Of a stretch of 64,000 nt of DNA, positions 44,939 to 53,249 are shown piece by piece (position 1 is the first letter of the stretch; each line of letters starts with the position of its first letter). Position numbers and translations under genes: made by a program. This DNA is from an uncultured Chloroflexales bacterium (lineage in GTDB: Bacteria > Chloroflexota > Chloroflexia > Chloroflexales > Chloroflexaceae), in contig CALGUG010000008.1 in NCBI GenBank assembly GCA_937902315.1, forward strand, positions 1 through 64,000. Direction: 5' to 3'. A model generated the notes under the pieces. The model was not told the DNA's origin. It worked only from the letters and a program-made list of their open reading frames with translations, and did not search any database.

Positions 44939-46720
44939 ATGACTCTGCTCTCACAAATAGATACATCTGCTTCTGTGCGCCTGCGTCAGCTCGCGCTCGT
45001 TGGCACCTTAGCAGCTGGGGCGCTTGCCGTCTTAGGCTCGGTGGCCGATATGCGAAGCGTGTCACAACTAGGAGGGGCCTTTTTAGAGGTCGCTCCTCAA
45101 GGCGGCGTCTATCTGGCTGCCGTTCTGCTTGTGGCACTGCTTGCAGTTGTAACCAGTGTGATCGGCTGGCGCGCTCGGAGTGGTCAACCGCATATCGTGC
45201 GGCTTGCACTGATCACGGGTGCCCTCTTGGTCGCCCATGTCCTCCTCGGCGTGTTGGCAAACGCACTGGGCTGGTTTGCCTTTGGTTCGGTTGTACGCTT
45301 AAGCACCTCCTTGGCACTTGTGGGCGCTCTGCTCACGATCGCCTTGGGTAGTGCTAAAGAAGAAGGCCCCGTCAAGGCTTCGCAGAAGATCTTCCGTCGC
45401 TCTCTGATGACGACCAGCACGATCTTTTATGTTGGTATGTTGATCGGTGGTTTTGTCACCAGCATGGGTGCGACGGGTGCCTGTGGAAGCGATTTTCCGT
45501 TTTGCAACAACGCGCTGTTGCCTGCTGATCCCTTCTCGTTGGCAGGTCTGCAACAGATCCATCGCTTGAGCGTGGCTGTTGTTGCGATTTCGCTCGCAAT
45601 GTTGATTTGGAAGATCGTTGAAAGTCGCTGGAATAATCGTTGGCTGCAGACTCTGACGGTCGTCGTCGCAGTGGCCTTTATCGGCCAGTTGCTGACGGGC
45701 GCAGCTTTCATCTTTCTGCCGGCTTCGACGCCCTTGGCGGTACTTCATCAGATTTTCGGAACAAGCGCTTGGGCCTCGCTGGTTGCGCTTAGCTTAATCG
45801 CTTGGAATGTTCCCGCCGTTCCACGCCCGCTGCAGCAAGAGCGTGGCTGGAAGCAGATCGTCGATGACTATATCAAGTTGACCAAGCCGGGTGTGATCTC
45901 GCTCTTGCTGGTAACGACCATCACGACGATGTACGTGGCTGGATCGCCAAGCCTTTCGCTGGTGTTTTGGACTTTGCTGGCTGGTTATCTATCGGCCGGT
46001 GGTGCCAATGCCATTAACTGTTTCATCGATCGCGATATCGATGTTTTGATGGGCCGCACAGCTCGCCGCCCGATTCCGAGTAATCGTGTCAACCCAGTTC
46101 ACGCTCTGATCTTCGGTATCGTTTTGGGTGTGCTTTCCTTCGCGCTCATGGCGTACTTCGTCAATCTGTTGAGCGCCGTTCTGTCGCTCTTCGCATTGCT
46201 GTTCTATGTTCTGATCTACACATGCTTGCTGAAGCGCAACACACCCCAAAATATCGTGATCGGTGGTGCAGCTGGTGCTATCCCGCCTATGATCGGTTGG
46301 ACCGCAGTAACGGGTGAACTTTCTTTCTTCCCGGTGCTTCTGTTCCTGATCGTCTTCTACTGGACGCCCCCTCACTTCTGGGCTTTGGCGCTCATCCGCC
46401 GCGAAGACTATGCGCGCGCTGGTGTACCCATGCTGCCAGTAGTGAAGGGCGATGCCGAAACGAAGAAGCAGATCCTGAACTACTCGATTATCATGATCGT
46501 GATCACGCTCGTTCCAACCTTTATGGGCTACCTGAGCTGGGTCTATCTGGTCAGTGCTGTATTGCTCGCTGTCGCGCATATGCGCTACGTCTTCGTGTTA
46601 ATGAAGGACGAAGCAAACAGCATTGGTTGGAAGATGTATCGCTTCACCTTGATCTATCTAGCGCTCTTGTTCTGTGCAATGGTGCTAGATGCAGTGATTA
46701 CTCGTTCAATCGTATCGTAG
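44939..46720 (+). CDS. ctaB: Heme A synthase - heme O synthase fusion (CtaA-CtaB)
   Basis: 593 residues from ATG 44939. Residues 1-295 are a CtaA/COX15-like heme A synthase with eight membrane helices and paired His in LVAHVLLGVL, QQIHRLSVAVVA and LAVLHQIFGTSAW. Residues about 300-593 are a UbiA-type protoheme IX farnesyltransferase: YIKLTKPGVISLLLVTT, the Mg-diphosphate motif NAINCFIDRDIDVLMGRT (N-x3-D-x3-D), and RPIPSNRV. The two halves catalyse consecutive steps, heme B to heme O to heme A, for the oxidase encoded upstream. Such fusions are known from Thermus/Deinococcus and Chloroflexi. N-terminal paired repeats are complete, so neither half looks decayed. Confidence 0.93.
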   Translation: MTLLSQIDTSASVRLRQLALVGTLAAGALAVLGSVADMRSVSQLGGAFLEVAPQGGVYLAAVLLVALLAVVTSVIGWRARSGQPHIVRLALITGALLVAHVLLGVLANALGWFAFGSVVRLSTSLALVGALLTIALGSAKEEGPVKASQKIFRRSLMTTSTIFYVGMLIGGFVTSMGATGACGSDFPFCNNALLPADPFSLAGLQQIHRLSVAVVAISLAMLIWKIVESRWNNRWLQTLTVVVAVAFIGQLLTGAAFIFLPASTPLAVLHQIFGTSAWASLVALSLIAWNVPAVPRPLQQERGWKQIVDDYIKLTKPGVISLLLVTTITTMYVAGSPSLSLVFWTLLAGYLSAGGANAINCFIDRDIDVLMGRTARRPIPSNRVNPVHALIFGIVLGVLSFALMAYFVNLLSAVLSLFALLFYVLIYTCLLKRNTPQNIVIGGAAGAIPPMIGWTAVTGELSFFPVLLFLIVFYWTPPHFWALALIRREDYARAGVPMLPVVKGDAETKKQILNYSIIMIVITLVPTFMGYLSWVYLVSAVLLAVAHMRYVFVLMKDEANSIGWKMYRFTLIYLALLFCAMVLDAVITRSIVS

Positions 46721-46732
46721 AAGGAAATTCCT

Positions 46733-46861
46733 ATGCGAGATAATAGTACGGATGCTCGCAATCGGCGTTTAGCAGCTTTGCTTGTCCTCTGTATTTTGAT
46801 AATGTCCGGTGTTACCGGTGTTTGGATGTATCTCTATTCGATCAACTATTGGGGAGTTTAA
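46733..46861 (+). CDS. 42-residue single-helix membrane peptide of the oxidase operon
   Basis: A 42-codon gene, ATG 46733 to TAA 46861, with AAGGAA 6 bases upstream. The product starts with a charged segment (MRDNSTDARNRR), then one hydrophobic helix LAALLVLCILIMSGVTGVWM, and ends YSINYWGV. It sits 12 bases after ctaA-ctaB and 3 bases before the next small gene, with both stop and start in the same tight spacing as the rest of the operon. It may be a small accessory subunit of the oxidase, comparable in size to subunit IIa of ba3 oxidases or CcoQ/CcoS-like peptides, but sequence identity cannot be shown here. Confidence 0.72.
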   Translation: MRDNSTDARNRRLAALLVLCILIMSGVTGVWMYLYSINYWGV

Positions 46862-46864
46862 GAT

Positions 46865-47158
46865 ATGAGCACGCTAGAAGTAGATTCGGGCAAGGGTGCG
46901 CCACCGAGCGATCCGAACCACGACGGCCACGATGACGGCGAGTTCGTTCCGCACTTGCCGCCGCCCAGCATTCGCCCCTTCATCATGTCGATCGGCCTTA
47001 TGTTCCTTGCCTATGGCATCGTCTATCTGCCCGATGGCACTCCCGGCTTTGTGCTCTTGGGCCTGGGCGTTATCATCTTCGCTGTCGGCTTGGCCGGCTG
47101 GATCCGCGACGATATTCGCCACGCTCGCGAGGCCAACAAGCACGGTGGCTACCACTAG
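46865..47158 (+). CDS. Small two-helix membrane protein, probable oxidase subunit IV-like
   Basis: 97 residues. A hydrophilic, His/Asp-rich N-terminus (1-30, PNHDGHDDGEFVPHLPPPS), two membrane helices at about 37-57 and 60-80 (RPFIMSIGLMFLAYGIVY, GFVLLGLGVIIFAVGLAGWI), and a basic tail RDDIRHAREANKHGGYH. The layout PPPS-x-RPF before two helices and WIRDD after them is like bacterial cytochrome c oxidase subunit IV proteins. Last gene of the ctaC operon, followed by a terminator. ATG 46865 has GGGGAG upstream. Confidence 0.75.
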   Translation: MSTLEVDSGKGAPPSDPNHDGHDDGEFVPHLPPPSIRPFIMSIGLMFLAYGIVYLPDGTPGFVLLGLGVIIFAVGLAGWIRDDIRHAREANKHGGYH

Positions 47159-47186
47159 GCTTTACTAAGCTCTAGGCTATATTAAG

Positions 47187-47218
47187 AGAGGCAGTCGACG
47201 TACGTCGGCTGCCTCTTT
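47187..47218 (+). terminator. Intrinsic terminator of the oxidase operon
   Basis: Stem AGAGGCAG-t-CGAC / GTCG-g-CTGCCTCT with loop GTAC, then TTTGATT. It lies about 30 bases after the last stop. Confidence 0.85.
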
Positions 47219-47276
47219 GATTCGAGCGTACTTCTCTTTTGCTAGCTCCTCGAGTCTGCTTGATCGCTTCAGTGTG

Positions 47277-47647
47277 TTAGCGGCGAGGTCTTTCCCTCAC
47301 AAGAGGGCTTAAGCGCGTCCGCCTACGGCTATCAACATCCTACCCATCCATACGGGCGATCGCCCTGCGCCGAGCGCAGCGTGATATTCAATCCGCCTAC
47401 TGTATTTCTTTTGTCTCTCGGCAGAGCAAAACAACGACCCCTTCGGCAGCGAAAGTCAGTGTTTGAACCCGCTGGGTGCTTGCACCCGGCAGGTTGCAAC
47501 GAAGGCAGCGAAAGACAGCGAAAGGCACTTGGCAAGTTGCAACGAAGGCAGCGAAATGCGAGATGAACTGAATGGAAGGCAAGCGTCTTGGTAGCCGAAG
47601 GCGGACGCGCGAGGGATCGAATGGATGGGGAGGAACTTAACGCCAGA
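47277..47647. repeat. Complete family A element (short form)
   Basis: 371 bp. Left end TTAGCGGCGAGG with plus core 47313-47335; minus core 47588-47610 and right end CTTAACGCCAGAG. Interior: hairpin AACCCGCTGGGTGC-TT-GCACCCGGCAGGTT (47466-47495), a changed version of the hairpin at 9846, and several GAAGGCAGCGAAA words. Lies between the oxidase operon and the convergent citrate synthase gene. Confidence 0.78.
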
Positions 47648-47772
47648 GCTATACAACAAGGAGGGTTTGTTTAGATAAGCTCTGCGCAATGCTTGTTATG
47701 CTGAGTGAGATCTTGCTCTGCAAAACCTCACTCAGCATACGACGATCGCAAACCCTGTTTACAGCAAGCGAG

Positions 47773-48936
47773 CTATTTGCGCTCGGCTAGCGGAACAAAT
47801 TCGCGGTCTTCTGGGCCGATGTATTCGGCGCTCGGGCGCATCAGACGGTTGTCGAGCAGCTGCTCGCGGATATGAGCGGTCCAGCCGGGCAAGCGCGAGC
47901 ATGCGAAGGCCGCCGTGAAGCAGTCGAGCGGCAGACCGAGCTGATAGAGCAGTGGCGCGCTGTAGAACTCGACGTTCGGGAAGAGCTTGCGCGCTTGGAA
48001 GTGGGGGTGGTTGATGACCACTTGCGAGACGCGCTCGGCGATGGCGTGGGCCTTGGCACCGTCGGGCACATTCTCTTGCACAACCGGATCGGCGGCCAGA
48101 GCTGCCGAGTTGGTGCGTAGATGGCGCACGCGCGGATCTTCGGTCTTGTAGATGCGGTGGCCGACACCCATCAGACGCTCTTTGCGAGCCAGCAGTTCGT
48201 CGATCGCCTCTTCAGCGCGCTCGGGGCTGCCGATATCGAGGAAGGTGCGCATAGCGAACTCGTTGGCGCTGCCGTGCGACAGACCCTTGAGAGCGGCGAT
48301 TGCGGCGGTGATCGCCGAGCCAAGATCGTTTTGGGCGCTGGTCACCACGCGACCCGTAAAGGTCGACACGTTCAGGCTGTGTTCGGCCAACAAGATCATA
48401 TAGGTGTTGATGGCGCGCGCTTCGTTTTCGGTCGGGCGGCGGCCGTAGATCATATAGAGCAGGTTGGAGGCGTGATCGAGCTCGGGATCAGGCGCTACCG
48501 GCTCTTTGCCATCGCGCAGACGGATCCAAGCAGCCAGCGCGGTGGGAATGCGAGCCAACAGGAAGGCTCCGCTCTTGAATACCGTCTCGGGCGTCATAAT
48601 CGCGCTGACTTCGGGGTTGATCTGGCTGATCAGCGATGTGATGCTGCGCAGCGCATCCATGCCGTGGCCTGTGCGAGGCACAGCGCGAACGATCGCCATC
48701 TCTTCATCGCTCAAAGCGCGTTGCGAGGCAAGCTCTTGTTTAAAAGCCGCAAGTTGACTTTGGTTGGGTAAATCGCCGTTCCACAGTAAATAAACAACTT
48801 CTTCCCAGCTTGCTTGAACCAGGTCGTGAATGTTATAGCCACTATAGCGGAGATAGCCTGCAGTACCGTCGATGGAAGCCAATGAAGAACGGGCTACGAT
48901 GACCCCATCAAGCCCCACACTTGTAGTCGCACTCAT
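47773..48936 (-). CDS. gltA: Citrate synthase (Si type)
   Basis: 387 residues from ATG 48936 (AAGGAG upstream). Condenses acetyl-CoA with oxaloacetate. N-terminal GLDGVIVARSSLASIDGTAG and YLLWNGDLPN, then LLAEHSLNVSTFTGRVV, GLSHGSANE (catalytic His), GVGHRIYKTEDPRVRHL (second His) and PLDCFTAAFACSRLPGWTAHI (catalytic Asp). The short, about 380-residue type is that of Bacillus CitZ and many 2-methylcitrate synthases, so methylcitrate activity cannot be excluded; no prp genes are nearby. It has a small HTH gene as divergent neighbour. Confidence 0.94.
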   Translation of the reverse strand: MSATTSVGLDGVIVARSSLASIDGTAGYLRYSGYNIHDLVQASWEEVVYLLWNGDLPNQSQLAAFKQELASQRALSDEEMAIVRAVPRTGHGMDALRSITSLISQINPEVSAIMTPETVFKSGAFLLARIPTALAAWIRLRDGKEPVAPDPELDHASNLLYMIYGRRPTENEARAINTYMILLAEHSLNVSTFTGRVVTSAQNDLGSAITAAIAALKGLSHGSANEFAMRTFLDIGSPERAEEAIDELLARKERLMGVGHRIYKTEDPRVRHLRTNSAALAADPVVQENVPDGAKAHAIAERVSQVVINHPHFQARKLFPNVEFYSAPLLYQLGLPLDCFTAAFACSRLPGWTAHIREQLLDNRLMRPSAEYIGPEDREFVPLAERK

Positions 48937-49166
48937 TGCGATTCTCCTTAATTTAGACTCGAGAGTCAACAGATTAGCTGTTGTAAAAGTTTTTTGGCAC
49001 TACCAACGCTCTAAAACTAATTCTGAAGCATTATGGAAGAAATTTCACAGCTTCTCTTTTTGAGATAGTATGAGTAGTGTACACCCAGTAGCCGGGAAAA
49101 TATGCTGGCGCTAGCAATCTTCGGCCAAATACTGTACTATGACTTTACCATTCTACTTGATATGTG

Positions 49167-49190
49167 TCAATATATATGTATATATGTTGA
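49167..49190. promoter_or_regulatory. 24-bp AT palindrome between gltA and the HTH gene
   Basis: The half-site TCAAYATATATR and its complement form a palindrome with two mismatched pairs (49167-49190). It lies in the divergent spacer, 43 bases before the HTH start codon, and is a good candidate for autoregulation and for control of citrate synthase. It could also be a -10 region. Confidence 0.5.
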
Positions 49191-49232
49191 TTCAAAGGAG
49201 TAATGGCCCAGCATGCTGCTTGAGGAGGAGTT

Positions 49233-49487
49233 ATGCAAATCATCAATGGAGAAGAGTATCTTGAGGCTGCTGAGGTGGTGGCGTTGCTGAAAGTCAAACG
49301 CGCCACACTCTATTCGTATGTGAGCCGTGGGATCTTAAATAGCTATAAACAAGGTGTCGGCAGGCAACGCCTGTATAAACGCTCTGAGGTCGAGGCGCTG
49401 CTGGCGATTCGCCCCAACAATGAACCTCAACATGAAGGCCCGAAGGTCTCTTTGCCGCTTGCCGAAACCTGGACCGGCGACCATTAA
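49233..49487 (+). CDS. MerR/excisionase-type HTH protein, possible citrate synthase regulator
   Basis: 84 residues. Residues 6-62 are a winged HTH of the excisionase/MerR type: EEYLEAAEVVALLKVKRATL, YSYVSRGIL and GRQRLYKRSEVEALL (split pieces of one domain). This sequence pattern (x-YL-x-A-E-x-A-LL-V-R-x-TLY-YVSRG-L) is the one found at the N-terminus of HTH-citrate synthase fusion proteins in other bacteria. Here it is free-standing and divergent from the citrate synthase gene, so a shared regulatory role is likely. The last 20 residues are Pro-rich without a known domain. Strong ribosome site GAGGAGGAG. Confidence 0.85.
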   Translation: MQIINGEEYLEAAEVVALLKVKRATLYSYVSRGILNSYKQGVGRQRLYKRSEVEALLAIRPNNEPQHEGPKVSLPLAETWTGDH

Positions 49488-49930
49488 GCGATCAGCCTGT
49501 TAACAACAACTGCCTGAAACTAAGCTAGGTTTGAAGCAAGCGCTTTCATGCTTTGAACGCGATCGCTTTCAAACTCGTTATACTATTTTGAAAATATCCG
49601 CTTTGTGGAGGTTTCTCTACAGCCTTATTGAGGCGATTTGTGGTATAACAAGTATGAGAGAACTATACAAGAACTATTGAAACTGAAGCCATCAAATAGG
49701 CTGATGGTTTTGCTTTCTGTTTATTATTGCTTACAATTAGTGCCATTTTGTATCCTATAAACTCTCTCTGAGACGTACTATCTACAACAACCTGAGGATT
49801 CTTGTTTGTTAGAAATAAGCAGAGATCTATCAACATGTTTTGGCGAGACCAGCAGCTTACACAATGCTACGCCTACCTAGGCTGCTGTAGTACGTGTGGC
49901 AGAGAATGAGACGAGCATGGAGAGGTATGT
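49488..49930. other. Intergenic region before glpD
   Basis: 443 bases. A hairpin CCATCA/TGATGG with TTTT after it (49689-49711) may terminate the HTH transcript. Further on there is a TATACT at about 49581 without a convincing -35 box. No RNA gene or ORF is supported. Confidence 0.4.
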
Positions 49931-51517
49931 ATGCATCGTAATGAGTTATTAGATCGTGTTCGTTCAGGTGAGCGCTGGGATCTGATCATCGTTGGAGGTG
50001 GTGCAACTGGCCTTGGTACTGCAGTTGATGCTGCCTCGCGAGGTTATCGCACCTTGCTGGTTGAAGCATATGACTTTGCCAAAGGTACATCGAGCCGCAG
50101 CACTAAATTGGTTCACGGTGGTGTGCGCTACCTGGCTCAGGGAAACGTCGCGCTGGTGTATGAGGCGCTCCTTGAGCGCGGACGCATGAGCCGCAATGTG
50201 CCCCATTTAGTGAAACCGCTGCCCTTTGTAGTGCCCGGCTACACTTGGTGGTCGAATCCATTTTATGGTATCGGCCTGACTCTTTATAGCTTGATGGCCG
50301 GTCGATTGGGCATCGGTTTTTCGCGTTTAATAAGCGCTAAAGAGGCTCTGCGCCTTGCCCCAACCCTTGAACCTAAAGGCTTGAACGGCGGTGTGGTCTA
50401 TTACGATGGTCAGTTCGACGATGCTCGTATGGCGGTGACCTTGATGCGCACCCTCTTCGATCATGGCGGTGTGGCGCTCAATTACGCTCCTGTGGTACGC
50501 TTGAATAAAACCGACGGCAAGATCACGGGCGTGACTATTCGCGACAGCGAAAGCGGCGAAGAGATCTCGGTTGAGGGCAAGGTTGTCGTCAACGCCACGG
50601 GTGTGTTCGCCGATAACCTGCGCAAGATGGACGACGGCAAATCCGAGCAGATGCTTTCGCCCAGCCAAGGCGTTCACATCGTGCTCGATAAGTCGTTCTT
50701 GCCAGGCGACCATGCCATTATGATCCCCAAGACCGATGATGGTCGCGTTTTGTTTGCTGTGCCGTGGCACGGTCGAGTTGTGGTTGGTACCACCGATACA
50801 CCCGTCGATCACACCACCTTAGAGCCGCGCGCGCTTCACGAAGAGGTCGAATTCCTGCTCGAACACGCCGCTCGCTACCTCTCGAAAGATCCCACCATCG
50901 ACGATGTTTTGAGCATTTACGCTGGTTTGCGCCCGCTGGTCAAGCATGGCGCGGGTGGCAGCACCGCTTCGCTCTCGCGCGAGCACACCTTGGTCGTCTC
51001 GGAATCGGGCCTGATAACCATCACAGGTGGCAAGTGGACCACCTATCGCAATATGGCCGAAGATACGGTCGATAAGGCCATCGAGGTTGGCCAGCTTCCA
51101 CCAGCACCCTGTGTCACCAAGACCTTGCGCCTACACGGCTACCAAGAGCAGCCCGAAGAGGATCCCTTTGGTGTCTATGGCAGCGATGCGATCGCACTCA
51201 AGGTGCTGCTTGGCTCGCAACGGGGCTGGCACGAGAAGCTGCACCCCAACCTGCCCTATCGCGTTGGCGAGGTGATTTGGGCTGCCCGCCACGAGTTGGC
51301 TCGCACCGTCGAAGACGTGTTGGCACGTCGCACCCGTGCCCTCTTGCTCGACGCCTACGCAGCCGAAGAGGTCGCTCCCAAGGTGGCCGAGCTGCTAGCC
51401 GAAGAGCTTGGATACGACGAAGCGTGGCAGAAGGCTCAGGTGGAAGAGTTCACCAACCTGGCGCGCGGCTACCAACTGAAGCATGTCTTAAATAGCTATA
51501 AAGAAAAAGCCGCCTAA
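49931..51517 (+). CDS. glpD: FAD-dependent glycerol-3-phosphate dehydrogenase
   Basis: 528 residues. Oxidises sn-glycerol-3-phosphate to dihydroxyacetone phosphate at the membrane and reduces quinone. FAD site DLIIVGGGATGLGTAVDAAS at about 17-36, GTSSRSTKLVHGGVRYLAQG (about 52-71) typical of GlpD, then KSFLPGDHAIMIPKTDDGR, VPWHGRVVVGTTDTPVDH and the end-flavin motif ITGGKWTTYRNMAED (about 370). A C-terminal helical cap (about 400-528) is complete. ATG 49931 with GGAGAGG upstream. Monocistronic with its own terminator; no glpK or glpF nearby. Confidence 0.95.
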   Translation: MHRNELLDRVRSGERWDLIIVGGGATGLGTAVDAASRGYRTLLVEAYDFAKGTSSRSTKLVHGGVRYLAQGNVALVYEALLERGRMSRNVPHLVKPLPFVVPGYTWWSNPFYGIGLTLYSLMAGRLGIGFSRLISAKEALRLAPTLEPKGLNGGVVYYDGQFDDARMAVTLMRTLFDHGGVALNYAPVVRLNKTDGKITGVTIRDSESGEEISVEGKVVVNATGVFADNLRKMDDGKSEQMLSPSQGVHIVLDKSFLPGDHAIMIPKTDDGRVLFAVPWHGRVVVGTTDTPVDHTTLEPRALHEEVEFLLEHAARYLSKDPTIDDVLSIYAGLRPLVKHGAGGSTASLSREHTLVVSESGLITITGGKWTTYRNMAEDTVDKAIEVGQLPPAPCVTKTLRLHGYQEQPEEDPFGVYGSDAIALKVLLGSQRGWHEKLHPNLPYRVGEVIWAARHELARTVEDVLARRTRALLLDAYAAEEVAPKVAELLAEELGYDEAWQKAQVEEFTNLARGYQLKHVLNSYKEKAA

Positions 51518-51540
51518 GAACAGACCGCTTACTCAAAAGG

Positions 51541-51572
51541 ACAGGTCGCTCATTGCGAGCGGCCTGTTTTTT
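51541..51572 (+). terminator. Intrinsic terminator of glpD
   Basis: ACAGGtCGCTC / GAGCGgCCTGT around the loop ATTGC, followed by six T. Confidence 0.88.
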
Positions 51573-51606
51573 GTATTGTCAGTTCTCCAGCACAATGGCT
51601 GCCTAG

Positions 51607-51740
51607 CACTCTGGCGGAGAGATCTCAACCTTCCATTCGGTCGCTCGCGCGTCCGCCTACGGCTATCAGATCAGCGTCCATCCATACGGTTGGCTAGCTC
51701 GCAGCTTACGCTGCGACTGCCAGGCGCAAGCGCCTTGCAG
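51607..51740 (+). repeat. Family A end, plus orientation, with two hairpins
   Basis: Outer end CACTCTGGCGGAGAGATCTC, core 51647-51669, then hairpin TCGCAGC-ttac-GCTGCGA (51699-51716) and hairpin CTGCCAGGCGC-aa-GCGCCTTGCAG (51717-51740), the same module as at 3371-3415. A degenerate family B piece (CTCTGCCGAAGGCCAAA at about 51809) follows and runs up to the histidine kinase gene's 3' end. Confidence 0.78.
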
Positions 51741-51836
51741 ACTCAAGCGCTGCCTATGAACTTGCATGCTTGCAACGCGGGAAATTAGGGAGCGAGCCAA
51801 GTTCAGCTCTGCCGAAGGCCAAAAGAAACAGAAGCA

Positions 51837-53237
51837 TCAACTAAATTGAGTATTAATCGGCAGGCGAATGCTGAAGGTGCTACCTTGGCCGAGAGTGCTG
51901 CTGACCGAGACGCTGCCGCCGTGGGCTTCGACGAGCGAGCGCACAATCGCCAGCCCAAGTCCGCTGCCGCCTGTCTCAAGCGTGCGCGAGGTATCGGTGC
52001 GATAGAAGCGCTCAAAGATATTGTTCAGCTCGTGCTCTTCGATTCCGCTGCCGTTATCGGCAACTTCTAGCACAATCTCGTTCATCTCTTGACGCGCCCG
52101 CAATCTGATCGAACCTCCGGCGGGGGTATAGCGCAGGGCATTGCTGACCAGATTGCTCAGGGTGCGAACCATCTGCTTATGATCGATCTGGATCTCGGGC
52201 AGATCTGGCTCGCTCTCAACCCGTAGAGTGATCTCTTGTTGTTGAGCGCTATGTTGGAAGGTATCGGCCACATGCTGCAAAAGAGAGCTCGGTGCGATCG
52301 GCTCGCGGTTGAGGGTCAGCTCTCCGGCATCGGCCAGCGAGAGAGTGTGCAGATCTTCAACCATATGCAGCAGATGCTGGGTTTCGTCGTACATCATGGC
52401 GAAGCGCTTGGGAGTCGGCGTCAGCACTTCGTCGCGCAGCGCTTCGAGGTAGCCTGCGATGACGGTCAGCGGCGTGCGCAGATCGTGAGCGATATCGGCG
52501 GTCATACGACGGCGTGCGGCGGTCGCCTGAGCCAGATCTTTGCTCATACGGTTGAACTGAAGCGCTAGCTGGCCCAGTTCGTCGTTGGAATGCACCGGCA
52601 CTTGTTGGTATAAATCGCCTTGGGCGATAGCTGCGGCGGCTTTGGTTAGGGTGCGCACCGGTCGCGTGATAAATTGCGCTAACAAGATGCCGAGCACCAA
52701 GGCGATGCCGACCGCGATTGATGCGGCGGCGGCCAAGGCCCAACTGGTGCGCTCGAGGTAGCGCTCTTCGGCTGGGTTGCGCTGAGGGCCAGGCCCGATC
52801 AGCAAGACCGTGCCGACCTGCTGCCCGTCGACCTTAATCGCTAGACCTTTTTGAAGCTCTTCGCTTGAAAGCTGTTGGCCCCGTTGGCGTGGATCGGGCG
52901 ATGTCACAATGATGCCGTTGGCATCGGCTAAGCTAAACGAGAGCCGATTCGGCATAGGTGGTGGCAACATCATGCCTTCGGGAGGAGGAAAACCGGATCC
53001 TTCTGAGAGATGACTTGGTACACCATTATGGCGCAGCCATTCACCTACACCATCCCAAGTGCCATATTGGCTATAGTAGGTCTGGGCGGCTTCGACAAAA
53101 TCGTCGCGGCGCTGCTCGAAGAGATAGTCATTGAAGCTATCGACGACCAGTTGGCGGATAAAAAACGCAGCTAGCCCAACCCCAACCACACTTGTGAGCA
53201 GGAATACCAACACCAGTCGGACGCTGAGCGAGCGCAT
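51837..53237 (-). CDS. Membrane sensor histidine kinase
   Basis: 466 residues. Membrane helix at about 7-29, an extracytoplasmic sensor segment (30-165), second helix at about 166-190, HAMP (FITRPVRTLTKAAAAIAQGD), HisKA with the phosphorylated His in DIAHDLRTPLT (about 254), and the HATPase domain: N box SNLVSNALRYTP, G1 VADNGSGIEE, F box IFERFYR and G2 GGSGLGLAIVRS. It should sense an envelope signal and phosphorylate the regulator encoded 12 bases upstream. ATG 53237 with AAAGGAG. The signal cannot be named. Confidence 0.95.
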   Translation of the reverse strand: MRSLSVRLVLVFLLTSVVGVGLAAFFIRQLVVDSFNDYLFEQRRDDFVEAAQTYYSQYGTWDGVGEWLRHNGVPSHLSEGSGFPPPEGMMLPPPMPNRLSFSLADANGIIVTSPDPRQRGQQLSSEELQKGLAIKVDGQQVGTVLLIGPGPQRNPAEERYLERTSWALAAAASIAVGIALVLGILLAQFITRPVRTLTKAAAAIAQGDLYQQVPVHSNDELGQLALQFNRMSKDLAQATAARRRMTADIAHDLRTPLTVIAGYLEALRDEVLTPTPKRFAMMYDETQHLLHMVEDLHTLSLADAGELTLNREPIAPSSLLQHVADTFQHSAQQQEITLRVESEPDLPEIQIDHKQMVRTLSNLVSNALRYTPAGGSIRLRARQEMNEIVLEVADNGSGIEEHELNNIFERFYRTDTSRTLETGGSGLGLAIVRSLVEAHGGSVSVSSTLGQGSTFSIRLPINTQFS

Positions 53238-53249
53238 GAGAGAACTCCT

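Noticed and set aside
47430..47560. CRISPR-like array of GAAGGCAGCGAAA units
   Set aside because: Units are few, spacing is irregular and there are no constant-length spacers; they belong to the family A interior.
49203..49223. Six-codon leader peptide ORF (MAQHAA) before the HTH gene
   Set aside because: The AAAGGAG site is only 2 bases from its ATG and the ORF overlaps the strong ribosome site of the real gene; no attenuator structure is present.
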